Positions 33,475-43,467 of a stretch of DNA of 52,121 nucleotides are shown one piece after another. Numbering within the stretch: position 1 is the stretch's first letter; every line of letters begins with the position of its first letter. The DNA is from an uncultured Lachnospiraceae bacterium. GTDB lineage: Bacteria; Bacillota; Clostridia; Lachnospirales; Lachnospiraceae. A model generated the notes under the pieces. The model was given only the letters and a program-made list of their open reading frames with translations. It was not told the DNA's origin and ran no database searches. The stretch covers positions 1 through 52,121 of the forward strand of contig CACXMK010000035.1 in NCBI GenBank assembly GCA_902768735.1. The letters are read 5' to 3'. Made by a program: the position numbers and the translations under genes.

Positions 33475-36400
33475 TCACAGAATGTCAAACAGAGAGATCT
33501 GATTGCTTTCAGGCAAATCTCCGAGAAGTCCCATGCTGTTCATCTTTTCCACAACGGTTTTCGGTACTTTGGTCCGGTTATAGAAGTCGTCTCTGGAAAT
33601 AAAAGGGCCGTCCTTAGCCGCTTCCACAACAGCGTCAGCCGCCTTCTCACCCAATCCGTCGATACTCGTGAGAGCCGGCATGATCTTTCCGTCAACGATC
33701 TTGCAGTTGCGCGATCCCGCAACAAAAATATCGATCGGCGTAAACTCGATCCCCCTTGCATACATCTCGCGGACGACCAGGCAGTCGTCGAGTGTGGCTG
33801 CTTCCTTTGGTGTGAGTGTGTCTTTCCGCCGGCTGTAATCCTCCATCACTTCCAAAAGGTGTGCCTGGCCCTGGCACATGATCTCATAGGAAAATGCAGA
33901 TGCGCGGATACTGTAATATGCCGCATAGTAAGCAAGCGGATGGTAGACTTTGCAGTACGCGATCCTGACTGCCATCATGACATACGCCGCCGCGTGCGCC
34001 CTGGGGAACATGTACTTGATCTTCAGGCAGGAATCTATGTACCAGTCAGGTACACCTGCAGCTTCCATAGCCTCTTTCATCTGCGGCGTCAGTCCTTTGC
34101 CCTTACGGACGGATTCCATTGTCTTAAATGACAGGGATTTGTCCATGTTCATTCCGATCAGATAGGACATGATGTCGTCTCTCGTGCAGATCGCCGTTGA
34201 GAGCGTCGCCTTTCCCTGCTGGATGAGCGACTGGGCGTTACCAAGCCACACATCCGTGCCGTGGGAGAGACCTGAGATCCTCACCAGCTCAGACATTGTT
34301 GAGGGCCTTGTGTCGTCCAGCATACCGATGACAAATTTGGTTCCGAACTCGGGGATCCCAAGCGAACCAACGTCGATCCCGCCGTTCTGTTCCGGTGTGA
34401 TCCCGAGAGCTTTCGTAGAGCTGAACAGGCTCATGACCTTCGGGTCATCCAGCGGAATTTCCGTTGGATCAAGTCCCGTAAGGTCCTGCAGCATTCTGAT
34501 CATCGTAGGATCGTCGTGTCCGAGAATATCGAGCTTGAGGAGGTTGTGATCGATCGAATGGTAATCAAAATGTGTCGTGATGATGTCAGTCGTCATATCG
34601 TTAGCGGGATGCTGGATCGGAGTAAATGTATTGATATCCTCCCCTATGGGCAATACAACGATACCACCCGGGTGCTGTCCCGTGCTTCGCCGGATCCCGG
34701 TGCAGCCCTGCAGAAGGCGCTCGATCTCGCATCCCCTCTTCGCGGCGCCTTTGCGCTCGAAGTAGTTTTTTACATATCCGTACGCCGTCTTGTCCGCCAC
34801 TGTGGCGATCGTTCCGGCTTTAAAGGTCTGTTCGTGTCCAAAGATGACCTTTGTATAGGCATGTGCCTTACTCTGGTATTCTCCGGAGAAGTTCAGGTCG
34901 ATATCCGGTTCCTTATCTCCTTTAAATCCGAGGAATGTCTCGAACGGGATATCGAAACCGTCTTTTTTCAGCGGCTTCCCGCATCGGGGACACATCTTCG
35001 GAGGAAGATCGATGCCGCACCGTCCCGCGTAAGCCTTTACTTCCGGCGAATCAAAGTCAGAAAAATGGCATTCCGGGCAGTAATAGTGCGGCGGAAGCGG
35101 GTTGACCTCGGTAATGCCCGACATGGTCGCGACAAACGAGGAACCGACGGATCCTCTCGAGCCTACCAGATAGCCATCCTCAACGGATTTCCAGACCAGC
35201 TTCTGCGCGATGATATACATGACCGAATAGCCGTTTTTGATGATGGAAGTGAGTTCTCTCTCAAGCCTCGCCTCAACGATAGGCGGCAGAGGATCACCGT
35301 ACATCTGGTGTGCCTTGTTAAGACAGATCTCCCTTAACATCTCATCGGAATGGGGGATGATCGGCGGGCATTTGTCAGGCCTTACGGGCGAAATGGCTTC
35401 GACCATGTCCGCTATCTTTTGTGTATTTGTGATGACCACTTCCTCCGCCTTTTTCGCGCCGAGATAGGAAAACTCCTCAAGCATCTCTTCTGTGGTTCTA
35501 AAATACAGCGGCGCGGGGTCTTCATCCGACATTCCCATACCGTCCTGGATGATACTGCGGTATATCTCATCCTCCGGATCCATAAAGTGGACATCTCCCG
35601 TCGCAACGACGGGTTTTCCCAGCTGTTCTCCGATCTTTACGATCCTCCTGTTGAGGTCGAGAAGATCCTCCTCCGTACGGATCTGGGGATAACGCTCCTG
35701 CATTCTGGGGTTTTCAAGAAGGAACCGGTTGTTGTCCCTTGGCTGGATCTCCAGATAATCGTAGAAATCCGCGATGCCTGCGATCGCCTCATCTCCGCGT
35801 TCCTCAAGGATCGCCTCAAAGAGCTCTCCGGATACACAGGCGCTGCCCACAATGATCCCTTCCCTATGTTTCATCAAAAGGCTCTTGGGGATCCTCGGCT
35901 TCTTAAAGAAGTACTTCAGATGGGAGTCGCTGATCAGGGAGTAAAGATTTACTCTGCCCGTATTATTTTTGGCCAAAAGGACGCAGTGGTGCGTTCTCAG
36001 CCTCTTGATCGCATCGGGGTTGTTATCGCTCAGTTCGTTGACCTGTTCGAATGTCTCTGCCCCTCTCTCCTTTAGCATAGGAAGAAGTTTTAAGAAGATT
36101 CCAGCAGTACACTCCGCGTCGTCGACAGCGCGGTGATGGTTCTCCAAGGAGACGCCGAGGATCTTCGCAACGGCGTCAAGCGTGTATTTGGCATGACCGG
36201 GAAGGAGGACTCTGGAGATCCCCAGAGTATCCACCGTCGTGAACGGGCAGTCAAAACCTTCCCTGCGGCAGTTTTCTCTAACGAAGCCGATATCGAACGT
36301 CACATTATGACCGACAAGGACACATCCGTCGGCAAACGACAAAAAAGCGGGGAGCACTTTTTCGATCGGATCCGCCCCGATCACCATGTCATCAGTAATT

Positions 36401-38097
36401 CCCGTGAGCTGTCTGATCCTGAAAGGGATCGGGATCTTCGGGTCTACGAATTTTGAGAAGCGGTCTGTGATCACGCCGTTCTCTATTTTGACAGCGCCGA
36501 ACTCGATGATCCGGTCCTTTTCCGGAGAAAAGCCCGTCGTCTCCAGGTCAAAAACGACATACTTCGAAGCCTTCATCTGCTCAGAAGGCTTTACATCCGC
36601 ACCGTAATCGACGCTCCTTTTGAGGTCGTCCACGAGATAGCACTCCACCCCGTAGAGGATCTTGAAAAACTTCTGGGAATCAACCGGCGGCAGTCCCTGT
36701 TCTTTTCTTCTCTTATTCTCCGACTGGAGAAGGGAATCCCTGACATGGAACGCGTCCGGAAATGCCTGAACGTTTCCGTGGTCTGTGATCGCGATGGCGG
36801 GCATTCCCCATGCATACGCTCTTTTGACCAGGTCTTTGCATTCGGACACGCCGTCCATATCGCTCATCTTGGTATGGCAATGGAGTTCCACGCGCTTGTT
36901 CTGCGCAGTGTCCTCACGTTTCTTGACAACTGCGGGGATGCGCATGATGCTCTGCAGGGAAGAGATTGACACTTCCTTGTCAAAAGAGTCATACGTAGCG
37001 GCGCCCTTTACCTTGACCCAGCTGCCCTCCTTCAACGATCCGAGCAGCTCGTCAGCAAGCTCCACAGGCACAAAAACCTTGCAGTAGATCGAATCAGTGA
37101 AGTCCGTAAGCGCAAACCGGATGATCGATTTTCCGCTGCGGATATCCCTCCGGCTCGTGCTGAGGATCTTTCCGCGCAGAATGACCTCTCCGATCTCTCC
37201 TACAATATCGCAGATGGGGATGGCATCTTCAGTCACTTCTCTTCCGAAGATCACATCCGGATGGGAAGAACGCTTGAGGCCGAAAGGTTTCTTCGCACCT
37301 TTTGCTCCGTTTCCTGCTGTTCTTTGCCCCTTATTCGCATCCGTTCCCGCCTGTTTGTCCTTTCTGACAAAACTCAGCTTGCGCGCGGGGTCCTCGCCAT
37401 CAGCCTGCACACTTTTACTATGAACATTTTCGGAAGCGCTGCCGCTGTTTATGCCGGATGCAGAATGGAATATCGCCGCGGACGCTGTATCTGCACCGCT
37501 GGTAAGATCCTGCGCTTCTCCTCCGCCAACAGCGAATGCCGCTTCCGCGCCCTGAAGCGGTACGATCCTTTCAGGGGCCTTCCCGCCGCGGCTTTTTTTC
37601 TTCTTAAAGCCAATCGTGATATCCGCCGGTACTCCGCACCTGTCGCGGAAGATCCTGCAAAGCGCTTCCTCAAGCCTGGACGAATACTTTCTGCTCAGAC
37701 AGCTGTCCTCGATCACGATCCTGACGTGTTCTTCATCCGAGAACTCCACGCCGGCCTCCCTGAAATACAGGCCCATGACATGCGAAAAGCTCCCGATCTC
37801 ACTGACAAGGGAATCATAGTATTCCTCCATCAGTCTCCTGGGAGTATAGCGGGCGCTCAGGGTATAGTGCTCGTCAATATAGACCTCCGGCTCAGTCACG
37901 CCGAAGACCTGTCCGGAGATCTCCTCCTGCATCCTGAAGATGCTTTCTTTATGGATCAGGTGCTCGGAGCGGAGCACGACTTTTATCCTCGTGCGCTCCT
38001 TGTTCGCGGTCAGCCGCTCCACCTGTGTTTCTTGAAAATAGTCCCTCAGCTCAGGCTTCACCTTCAGCTTGGGAAACACGTCAAAAAATGGTTTCAT
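33475..38097 (-). CDS. polC: DNA polymerase III alpha subunit, PolC type
   Basis: Replicative polymerase of low-GC Gram-positives with built-in proofreading. Domain order seen: N-terminal region with a Ser/Ala-rich linker (about 180-280), OB fold (about 300-390, VGEIGEVILRGKI), PHP start (RVELHCHTKMSDMDG and AITDHGN), DEDD exonuclease (about 525-690, VVFDLETTGFSPEKDRIIEFGA and VGHNVTFDIGF), rest of PHP, zinc finger (CPECHFSDF and CPRCGKPL), palm with PDIDLNFSGEYQ, fingers and the helix-hairpin-helix (ALTSIDGLGEKAADAV). 1540 residues. It lies 67 bases after ispG stop side, in the usual pyrH-polC order. Confidence 0.97.
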   Translation of the reverse strand: MKPFFDVFPKLKVKPELRDYFQETQVERLTANKERTRIKVVLRSEHLIHKESIFRMQEEISGQVFGVTEPEVYIDEHYTLSARYTPRRLMEEYYDSLVSEIGSFSHVMGLYFREAGVEFSDEEHVRIVIEDSCLSRKYSSRLEEALCRIFRDRCGVPADITIGFKKKKSRGGKAPERIVPLQGAEAAFAVGGGEAQDLTSGADTASAAIFHSASGINSGSASENVHSKSVQADGEDPARKLSFVRKDKQAGTDANKGQRTAGNGAKGAKKPFGLKRSSHPDVIFGREVTEDAIPICDIVGEIGEVILRGKILSTSRRDIRSGKSIIRFALTDFTDSIYCKVFVPVELADELLGSLKEGSWVKVKGAATYDSFDKEVSISSLQSIMRIPAVVKKREDTAQNKRVELHCHTKMSDMDGVSECKDLVKRAYAWGMPAIAITDHGNVQAFPDAFHVRDSLLQSENKRRKEQGLPPVDSQKFFKILYGVECYLVDDLKRSVDYGADVKPSEQMKASKYVVFDLETTGFSPEKDRIIEFGAVKIENGVITDRFSKFVDPKIPIPFRIRQLTGITDDMVIGADPIEKVLPAFLSFADGCVLVGHNVTFDIGFVRENCRREGFDCPFTTVDTLGISRVLLPGHAKYTLDAVAKILGVSLENHHRAVDDAECTAGIFLKLLPMLKERGAETFEQVNELSDNNPDAIKRLRTHHCVLLAKNNTGRVNLYSLISDSHLKYFFKKPRIPKSLLMKHREGIIVGSACVSGELFEAILEERGDEAIAGIADFYDYLEIQPRDNNRFLLENPRMQERYPQIRTEEDLLDLNRRIVKIGEQLGKPVVATGDVHFMDPEDEIYRSIIQDGMGMSDEDPAPLYFRTTEEMLEEFSYLGAKKAEEVVITNTQKIADMVEAISPVRPDKCPPIIPHSDEMLREICLNKAHQMYGDPLPPIVEARLERELTSIIKNGYSVMYIIAQKLVWKSVEDGYLVGSRGSVGSSFVATMSGITEVNPLPPHYYCPECHFSDFDSPEVKAYAGRCGIDLPPKMCPRCGKPLKKDGFDIPFETFLGFKGDKEPDIDLNFSGEYQSKAHAYTKVIFGHEQTFKAGTIATVADKTAYGYVKNYFERKGAAKRGCEIERLLQGCTGIRRSTGQHPGGIVVLPIGEDINTFTPIQHPANDMTTDIITTHFDYHSIDHNLLKLDILGHDDPTMIRMLQDLTGLDPTEIPLDDPKVMSLFSSTKALGITPEQNGGIDVGSLGIPEFGTKFVIGMLDDTRPSTMSELVRISGLSHGTDVWLGNAQSLIQQGKATLSTAICTRDDIMSYLIGMNMDKSLSFKTMESVRKGKGLTPQMKEAMEAAGVPDWYIDSCLKIKYMFPRAHAAAYVMMAVRIAYCKVYHPLAYYAAYYSIRASAFSYEIMCQGQAHLLEVMEDYSRRKDTLTPKEAATLDDCLVVREMYARGIEFTPIDIFVAGSRNCKIVDGKIMPALTSIDGLGEKAADAVVEAAKDGPFISRDDFYNRTKVPKTVVEKMNSMGLLGDLPESNQISLFDIL

Positions 38098-38164
38098 AAA
38101 CGATCCGGTCCTCTTATCTCATTGACGTCAATGAAGGGATCTCTTGTCGATCCCCGGTAACGGC

Positions 38165-39220
38165 TCAGAGCATGCTGTCAAGCTCCTGTTTGAGTGCGTC
38201 CAGAAGCTCTCCTTCCGGCACCTTCCTTATGATCTCACCGCGCCGCATGAGCAGCCCTTCCCCGACGCCTCCGGCAATGCCAATATCTGCTTCCCTGGCT
38301 TCTCCGGGTCCGTTTACCGCGCAGCCCATGACAGCCACCTTGATCGATAGCGGATAGTGCTGCACAAGCGTCTCTACCTGATTGGCAAGCCCGATCAGGT
38401 CGATCTTCGTCCTTCCGCATGTGGGACACGAGACAACTTCGATCCCGCCTTTTCTAAGACCCAGTGTTCTGAGGATCTGTTTTGCCGACTTGATCTCTTC
38501 CACAGGGTCTCCCGTGAGGGACACCCGGATCGTATCGCCGATTCCCTCGTAGAGGATCACGCCGAGACCTATCGCGGACTTGATGTTGCCGCTGAAAAGG
38601 GTCCCCGCTTCCGTGATGCCTACGTGAAGCGGATAGTTCGTCTTCTCCGCAAGGATCTCATGAGCGCGGATACACATCAACACATCAGAGGATTTGATGC
38701 TAATGACGATCCGGTCATATCCGCAGTCTTCTACCATGCCCACCTTGTCAAGAGCGCTCTCTACAAGGCCTTCCGCTGTAACGCCCCCGTATTTTTGGAC
38801 GAGTTCCCTCTCCAGGGATCCGCTGTTAACGCCGACGCGGATCGGGATCTGCCTCTCCCTCGCGCAGCGGACCACTTCTTCGATGTGAGCTTTTCCGCCA
38901 ATGTTACCCGGATTGATCCGGATCTTATCGGCTCCGTTTTCGATCGCTGCGATCGCCATCTTATAGTCAAAGTGAATGTCCGCCACGAGCGGAATGTGTA
39001 TCTGTTTTTTGATCTTTGCAACAGCAGATGCTGCTTCCTGCGAAGGGACCGTACAGCGGATGATCTCACATCCCGCCTGCTCAAGCCTGAGCGTCTGCGC
39101 CACAGTAGCCTCGACATCCTCTGTTCTCGTATTCGTCATCGATTGGATCAGGATCGGATTCCCGCCGCCTATCATGCGGTCGCCGATCCGGATCACTTTA
39201 GTCTTCTCTCTATATGTCAT
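38165..39220 (-). CDS. ispG: Hydroxymethylbutenyl-diphosphate synthase IspG
   Basis: Iron-sulfur enzyme of the MEP isoprenoid route (GcpE), turning methylerythritol cyclodiphosphate into HMBPP. Starts as a TIM barrel (VRIGDRMIGGGNPILIQSMTNTRTEDVEAT), ends with the cluster-binding part (CPTCGRTKIDL and GCAVNGPGEAREADIGIAGG). 351 residues. ATG at 39220 follows GGAGG by five bases; an in-frame TTG at 39232 is within that site. dxr, usual two genes upstream, is absent. Confidence 0.96.
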   Translation of the reverse strand: MTYREKTKVIRIGDRMIGGGNPILIQSMTNTRTEDVEATVAQTLRLEQAGCEIIRCTVPSQEAASAVAKIKKQIHIPLVADIHFDYKMAIAAIENGADKIRINPGNIGGKAHIEEVVRCARERQIPIRVGVNSGSLERELVQKYGGVTAEGLVESALDKVGMVEDCGYDRIVISIKSSDVLMCIRAHEILAEKTNYPLHVGITEAGTLFSGNIKSAIGLGVILYEGIGDTIRVSLTGDPVEEIKSAKQILRTLGLRKGGIEVVSCPTCGRTKIDLIGLANQVETLVQHYPLSIKVAVMGCAVNGPGEAREADIGIAGGVGEGLLMRRGEIIRKVPEGELLDALKQELDSML

Positions 39221-39254
39221 ACTGTCCTCCAATGCAGTTGCTGTTAAATGCCGC

Positions 39255-40334
39255 TTAATGAAAGAAATGCGAGATATCGTTAAACATCACCAGGACCATT
39301 AGCGCCATAAGCGCCATGAATCCCGCCAGATGCACCATCCCTTCTTTGTCCGGCGGGACCGGCTTCCCGCGCACCGCCTCCACGAGCAAAAACACAAGTC
39401 TCCCGCCGTCCAGTGCAGGAAGAGGAAGAAGGTTGAAAATTCCCAGATTTACAGTCAGGAGCGTGGCAAGATTAAGAAGCGACAAGATCACGACCATCGG
39501 TCCGTACGGCGAAGCTTCCGTGTATGTCGTATTGACCGCCTGGACAACGCCTACCGGGCCCGCTATGTCATCCTTTGAAAAATGACCGGTAAATATTGAG
39601 CCGAGCGACTTCAGCGTGACCCGCACCCAGTACTCTATCTCATAGAATCCGTACACAAACACCTCGGGCGCTGAGCACTTGTGGTAGCTCCCCGCCCCCA
39701 TGATCCCGATATAGTAGCGTTTCGCTTCCTCATCGTATCTGGGAGTGAGCGTTACGGTGGTCCGCTTTCCATCTCTTTCATAGGTGATCTCGAGCGGCTC
39801 CCCGTAATTCATCATAGACTGCAGGCTTACCTCCCTGTAAAGATGGATACTCTCACCGTTTATCTTTACGATGCGGTCGCCGTCCATAAGTCCTGCTTCC
39901 ATCGCAGCGGAATCCTCGATCACGGTATCGATCACCGGAAGGTCCGATCCTGAGAATGCCACGAGGATCAGCGCGAACAGATAGCCGATCAGGAAATTAG
40001 CTACAGGGCCTGCCAGGACTGTTGCGATCCTCGCCCCTACCGGCGCGTTCGGGAACGCGTCTTCGGCAAGTGCTTTCTGTGACCCGTCCTCCTCGTCATA
40101 AAGGCCGTCCTCACCCTCAAACAGACACGCGCCACCGATCGGAAGGAGTTTGACACAGAAATCCGTCTCTCCGATCCTTTTTTTATAAAGAACCGGCCCG
40201 AATCCGATATCAAACTCATTGACCCGGATCCCCGCCCGTCTCGCGACGGAATAGTGCCCGAATTCATGGGAGATCACGATGACTCCGAGGATCAGGATAA
40301 AAATCAGAATACTGACGATCCAGTTACTGCCCAA
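39255..40334 (-). CDS. rseP: Site-2 membrane metalloprotease RseP
   Basis: Intramembrane zinc protease that cleaves anti-sigma factors and other membrane substrates. The first helix holds the zinc motif HEFGH (VIVISHEFGHYSVARRAG), a PDZ domain follows (DSAAMEAGLMDGDRIVKINGESI), and the third helix has LLPLPALDGGRLVFLLVEAVRG with the distal aspartate. 359 residues. TTG start at 40334 is supported by AGGAGAA eight bases upstream; there is no ATG in the N-terminal part. Confidence 0.95.
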   Translation of the reverse strand: MGSNWIVSILIFILILGVIVISHEFGHYSVARRAGIRVNEFDIGFGPVLYKKRIGETDFCVKLLPIGGACLFEGEDGLYDEEDGSQKALAEDAFPNAPVGARIATVLAGPVANFLIGYLFALILVAFSGSDLPVIDTVIEDSAAMEAGLMDGDRIVKINGESIHLYREVSLQSMMNYGEPLEITYERDGKRTTVTLTPRYDEEAKRYYIGIMGAGSYHKCSAPEVFVYGFYEIEYWVRVTLKSLGSIFTGHFSKDDIAGPVGVVQAVNTTYTEASPYGPMVVILSLLNLATLLTVNLGIFNLLPLPALDGGRLVFLLVEAVRGKPVPPDKEGMVHLAGFMALMALMVLVMFNDISHFFH

Positions 40335-40442
40335 ACCAAACTTCTCCTTATCAATACTTCGTTAATTATAAATGCCAGCTTGTTAACAGCACTTTATTAC
40401 GCAATGAGAGGCGAACATGATGCCCGCCCCTCTGTTATTTGT

Positions 40443-41318
40443 TTACAATCCAGCTGTTCCCAGAAGGAACACGCCCAATATGTAGATCAGTGGTGCCGTA
40501 AAGAGTATACTGTCGACGCGGTCCATGATCCCGCCGTGTCCCGGGATCAGACTCCCGTAGTCCTTAACGCCGTGGTTTCTCTTGATCGCCGAGGCCGCAA
40601 GATCGCCGATCATACCGACGAACGATCCGCAGATCCCGATGATCACAAACTGTATCCTGAAATTCGCCTCAGGATTCCGCACTCCCAGCAGGAACGATAA
40701 GAGCAGCGAGAAGACCGCTGTTCCGATCACGCCTCCCACCGCGCCTTCGATCGTTTTCTTCGGGCTCAGGACCGGCGCCATCTTGTGTTTTCCAAACATA
40801 ACACCTGCAGCCAGCGCACAAGTGTCGCAGATGGAACTGCACACGAAGATCAATGCGTACATATAGATCCCGTAAGGCAGCATCCTTGCTCTGTAAACAA
40901 AGGACAACAGGACCGGCGCGTAGAAGAAACTGAAAAAGCACGCCATCACCTGTTCCGACCTGAATTTCGGGAACGTGAGGACATATACAGTCATCATAGC
41001 AAGGAAGGTGATCACGACAACTATCATCGTGAAGAAGTCCGACTTGAAGACCATCTGGTCCGGTTGCGTTCCCCACCTCGACTGTAGGGCCACAAGGCCG
41101 ATATAGTAAACCGCCGTAAACAAAAGTCCGATACCTGAGAGCAGGTTCCCCCACAGTTTATTGTCGGTACTGTCCCAAAAGCCTGCCGCCAAGCCAAGTT
41201 CTTTGAAGCCGATCATTGACAAGACCATCATCAGGGCCGCCAGGGGAATACCCCCGATCAGGCCGAAGCCGACGATCACCGCCGCGATCACAGTACCGCT
41301 GATCACTCTCTGTTTCAT
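40443..41318 (-). CDS. cdsA: Phosphatidate cytidylyltransferase
   Basis: Makes CDP-diacylglycerol for phospholipid synthesis. About eight membrane spans; the family signature near the C-terminus reads SAIKRNHGVKDYGSLIPGHGGIMDRVDS. 291 residues. It overlaps the uppS stop by four bases. The 108-base gap to rseP, where dxr normally lies, shows only a weak hairpin and no coding remnant. Confidence 0.95.
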   Translation of the reverse strand: MKQRVISGTVIAAVIVGFGLIGGIPLAALMMVLSMIGFKELGLAAGFWDSTDNKLWGNLLSGIGLLFTAVYYIGLVALQSRWGTQPDQMVFKSDFFTMIVVVITFLAMMTVYVLTFPKFRSEQVMACFFSFFYAPVLLSFVYRARMLPYGIYMYALIFVCSSICDTCALAAGVMFGKHKMAPVLSPKKTIEGAVGGVIGTAVFSLLLSFLLGVRNPEANFRIQFVIIGICGSFVGMIGDLAASAIKRNHGVKDYGSLIPGHGGIMDRVDSILFTAPLIYILGVFLLGTAGL

Positions 41319-42031
41319 GAAATCAGGCCCCCATACCGCCGTTCTCTGCCATTAAAAGCATCTACCGCCTTCTCCAGGTCATCCTTTGTGAAGTCCGGCC
41401 ATGCGACATCGCAAAAATACAGTTCCGCGTAAGCTGTCTGCCACAGGAGGAAATTTGAGATCCTCTGTTCTCCGCCGGTCCGGATGAGGAGATCCGGCGC
41501 CGGTATCCCGCCCGTGTCAAGGTTGTTCGTGATCATGTTCTCGTTGATCTCTTCGGGATCTATAAGGCCTTTCCTGACATTCTCCGAAATCCTGCGGACT
41601 GCGCGCACGATCTCGTCCCTGGAGCCGTAATTGATCGCGATCTGAAAGCCGATCCCTGTATTGTTTGTCGTTTCCATTTCAAGGTTCGCGATCGCATCCT
41701 GCAGATCTTTGTCCAGTTTTGTCTTATCCCCGAGAACCCTGATCCGGACATTGTTCTTCGCGCATTTGGCAAGGCTCGTCTTCATATAGGTACGCAGCAG
41801 GTTCATCAGGGCCTTGACTTCACTGTCAGGCCTTGTCCAGTTTTCCGTAGAAAAAGCGTAGACCGTCAGAAACCTGATTCCCATGTGGTCCGCGTCCTCA
41901 AGGATCCGCTCTACCGTTCTTGCTCCCTGCGCGTGTCCGGCAGTCCTTGGCAGGCCTCGCTTTTTTGCCCATCTTCCGTTTCCATCCATTATGATCGCCA
42001 CATGGACGGGTATCCTGCGTTCGTTTTCCAA
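41315..42031 (-). CDS. uppS: Undecaprenyl diphosphate synthase
   Basis: Cis-prenyltransferase that makes the lipid carrier for peptidoglycan. HVAIIMDGNGRWAKKRGLPRTAGHAQGA (residues 9-36, catalytic Asp16) and the C-terminal RTGGEQRISNFLLWQTAYAELYF are diagnostic. 238 residues. A TTG start at 42031 has GGAGG seven bases upstream. It uses farnesyl diphosphate from ispA. Confidence 0.96.
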   Translation of the reverse strand: MENERRIPVHVAIIMDGNGRWAKKRGLPRTAGHAQGARTVERILEDADHMGIRFLTVYAFSTENWTRPDSEVKALMNLLRTYMKTSLAKCAKNNVRIRVLGDKTKLDKDLQDAIANLEMETTNNTGIGFQIAINYGSRDEIVRAVRRISENVRKGLIDPEEINENMITNNLDTGGIPAPDLLIRTGGEQRISNFLLWQTAYAELYFCDVAWPDFTKDDLEKAVDAFNGRERRYGGLIS

Positions 42032-42066
42032 ATCCTTACCTCCATCCTGCCGGATGCGGCACCTCT

Positions 42067-42624
42067 TTACAGTGTCATGATCTCCTTCGTCTTTTCATCG
42101 ATCATCTTATCGATCTTCTTGATATACTTCTCAGTAACTTTCTGGAGTTCATCCTGAAGTTCGGTGACAACGTCTTCAGAGAGATCTTCGCTCTTCTTGA
42201 GCTTCTTAAAAGCGTCGTTTCCGTCTCTTCTGATGTTGCGGAGCGCTACCTTGGAATCCTCACCCATCTTCTTGACTTCCTTCGAGAGCTGCTTTCTGCG
42301 CTCACCGGTGAGTTCCGGGAAAACGAGACGGATGGTATTGCCGTCGTTCGTGGGATTGATGCCGATATCGGAAGCCGAGATCGCGCGGCTGATCTCCTTG
42401 ATCATCTTTTTCTCCCAGGGAGCGATCTGAATGATCCTCGCCTCAGGGACAGAGATATTCGCAACAGACTGGATGGGGGAAGGGCTTCCGTAATAATCCA
42501 CGCGGATCTTGTCAAGCACATGCGGATTGGCGCGTCCCGCGCGAACCGCCTGCAGATCTGTCTGAAGATAGTTAATTGTCTTTTCCATTCTTTCTTCGTA
42601 AGGTTTGACTCTTTCGCTGCTCAT
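42067..42624 (-). CDS. frr: Ribosome recycling factor
   Basis: 185 residues, normal length, with RAGRANPHVLDKIRVDYYGSPSPIQSVANISVPEARIIQIAPWEK and the three-helix bundle part (RKQLSKEVKKMGEDSKVALRNIRRDGND). Splits post-termination ribosomes with EF-G. Follows pyrH by 34 bases. Confidence 0.97.
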   Translation of the reverse strand: MSSERVKPYEERMEKTINYLQTDLQAVRAGRANPHVLDKIRVDYYGSPSPIQSVANISVPEARIIQIAPWEKKMIKEISRAISASDIGINPTNDGNTIRLVFPELTGERRKQLSKEVKKMGEDSKVALRNIRRDGNDAFKKLKKSEDLSEDVVTELQDELQKVTEKYIKKIDKMIDEKTKEIMTL

Positions 42625-42658
42625 GATGAACCTCCCTGTTCTTTATTGTAAAGCTTTG

Positions 42659-43357
42659 TTAATCTACGGTGATCGTTGTGCCGTTGAATTTTCCCGATGC
42701 GGCATTGACGATACTGTTCTCCTCCTGCAGCGCGAACACGCGCATAGGCATATTGTTTTCCTTAGCCAGGATCGACGCCGTCATGTCCACCGCCTGAAGA
42801 CCTCTCTCGATCACTTCGTCGATCGAGATTGTATCGAACCGCTTTGCGTCGGGGTTTTTCGCGGGATCACTGTCATAGATGCCATCCACGTTCTTGGCAA
42901 GGAGGATCATATCTGCCTCGGACTCGATCGCCCTGAGCAGGATCCCTGTGTCAGTGGAAAAATACGGATGTCCGGTTCCCCCGGCAAAGAACACGACCGT
43001 CTTGTTTTCAAAATACTGCGCAGCCTTGTCCTTGGAGTACAGTTCCGTGAACGCGCCAACAGCAAAAGGAGTCAGCACGGCCGTCTTCATTCCCTCCGTT
43101 CTGAAGATCTCAGAAACATAAAGGCAGTTCATGACTGTCGCGAGCATTCCGATCTGGTCCGCCTTTACGCGGTCGATCTCATTGCCGGTGCGGCCTCTCC
43201 AGAAATTTCCGCCGCCGGTGACAACGCCCACCTCATAACCGGCATCCACCAGCTGCCGTACCTGTACGGCAACGCCTCTGACTGTGCTCTCGTCAAATCC
43301 CATCGCCTTAGGACCTGCCAGTGCCTCGCCGCTCAGTTTCAAAATGATCCTTTCCAT
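42659..43357 (-). CDS. pyrH: UMP kinase
   Basis: Amino-acid-kinase-fold enzyme phosphorylating UMP. MERIILKLSGEALAG at the start, GGGNFWRGRTGNEIDRVKADQIGMLATVMN, and TGHPYFSTDTGILLRAIE are characteristic. 232 residues. GGAGG lies eight bases before the ATG. First gene of the pyrH-frr-uppS-cdsA block. Confidence 0.96.
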   Translation of the reverse strand: MERIILKLSGEALAGPKAMGFDESTVRGVAVQVRQLVDAGYEVGVVTGGGNFWRGRTGNEIDRVKADQIGMLATVMNCLYVSEIFRTEGMKTAVLTPFAVGAFTELYSKDKAAQYFENKTVVFFAGGTGHPYFSTDTGILLRAIESEADMILLAKNVDGIYDSDPAKNPDAKRFDTISIDEVIERGLQAVDMTASILAKENNMPMRVFALQEENSIVNAASGKFNGTTITVD

Positions 43358-43421
43358 ACGCCGTACCTCCGGATAATGCCTTTCAAGATCTTTTTGATAT
43401 CTACACTCATTATGTCGCTTT

Positions 43422-43467
43422 TAATGATATCATTACCCATTTTACATTAGATATCCGCCATTTACAA
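43422..43467 (-). promoter_or_regulatory. pyrH promoter with palindrome at the start site
   Basis: Minus strand TTGTAA (43462-43467), 17 bases, TAAAAT (43439-43444). A perfect 14-bp palindrome TAATGATATCATTA (43422-43435) covers the expected transcription start. The -35 lies on the same bases as the typA -35 on the other strand. Confidence 0.65.

Noticed and set aside
40335-40442. Remnant of dxr between cdsA and rseP
   Set aside because: No frame in the 108 bases matches Dxr; only a weak GAGGCG-type hairpin is visible.
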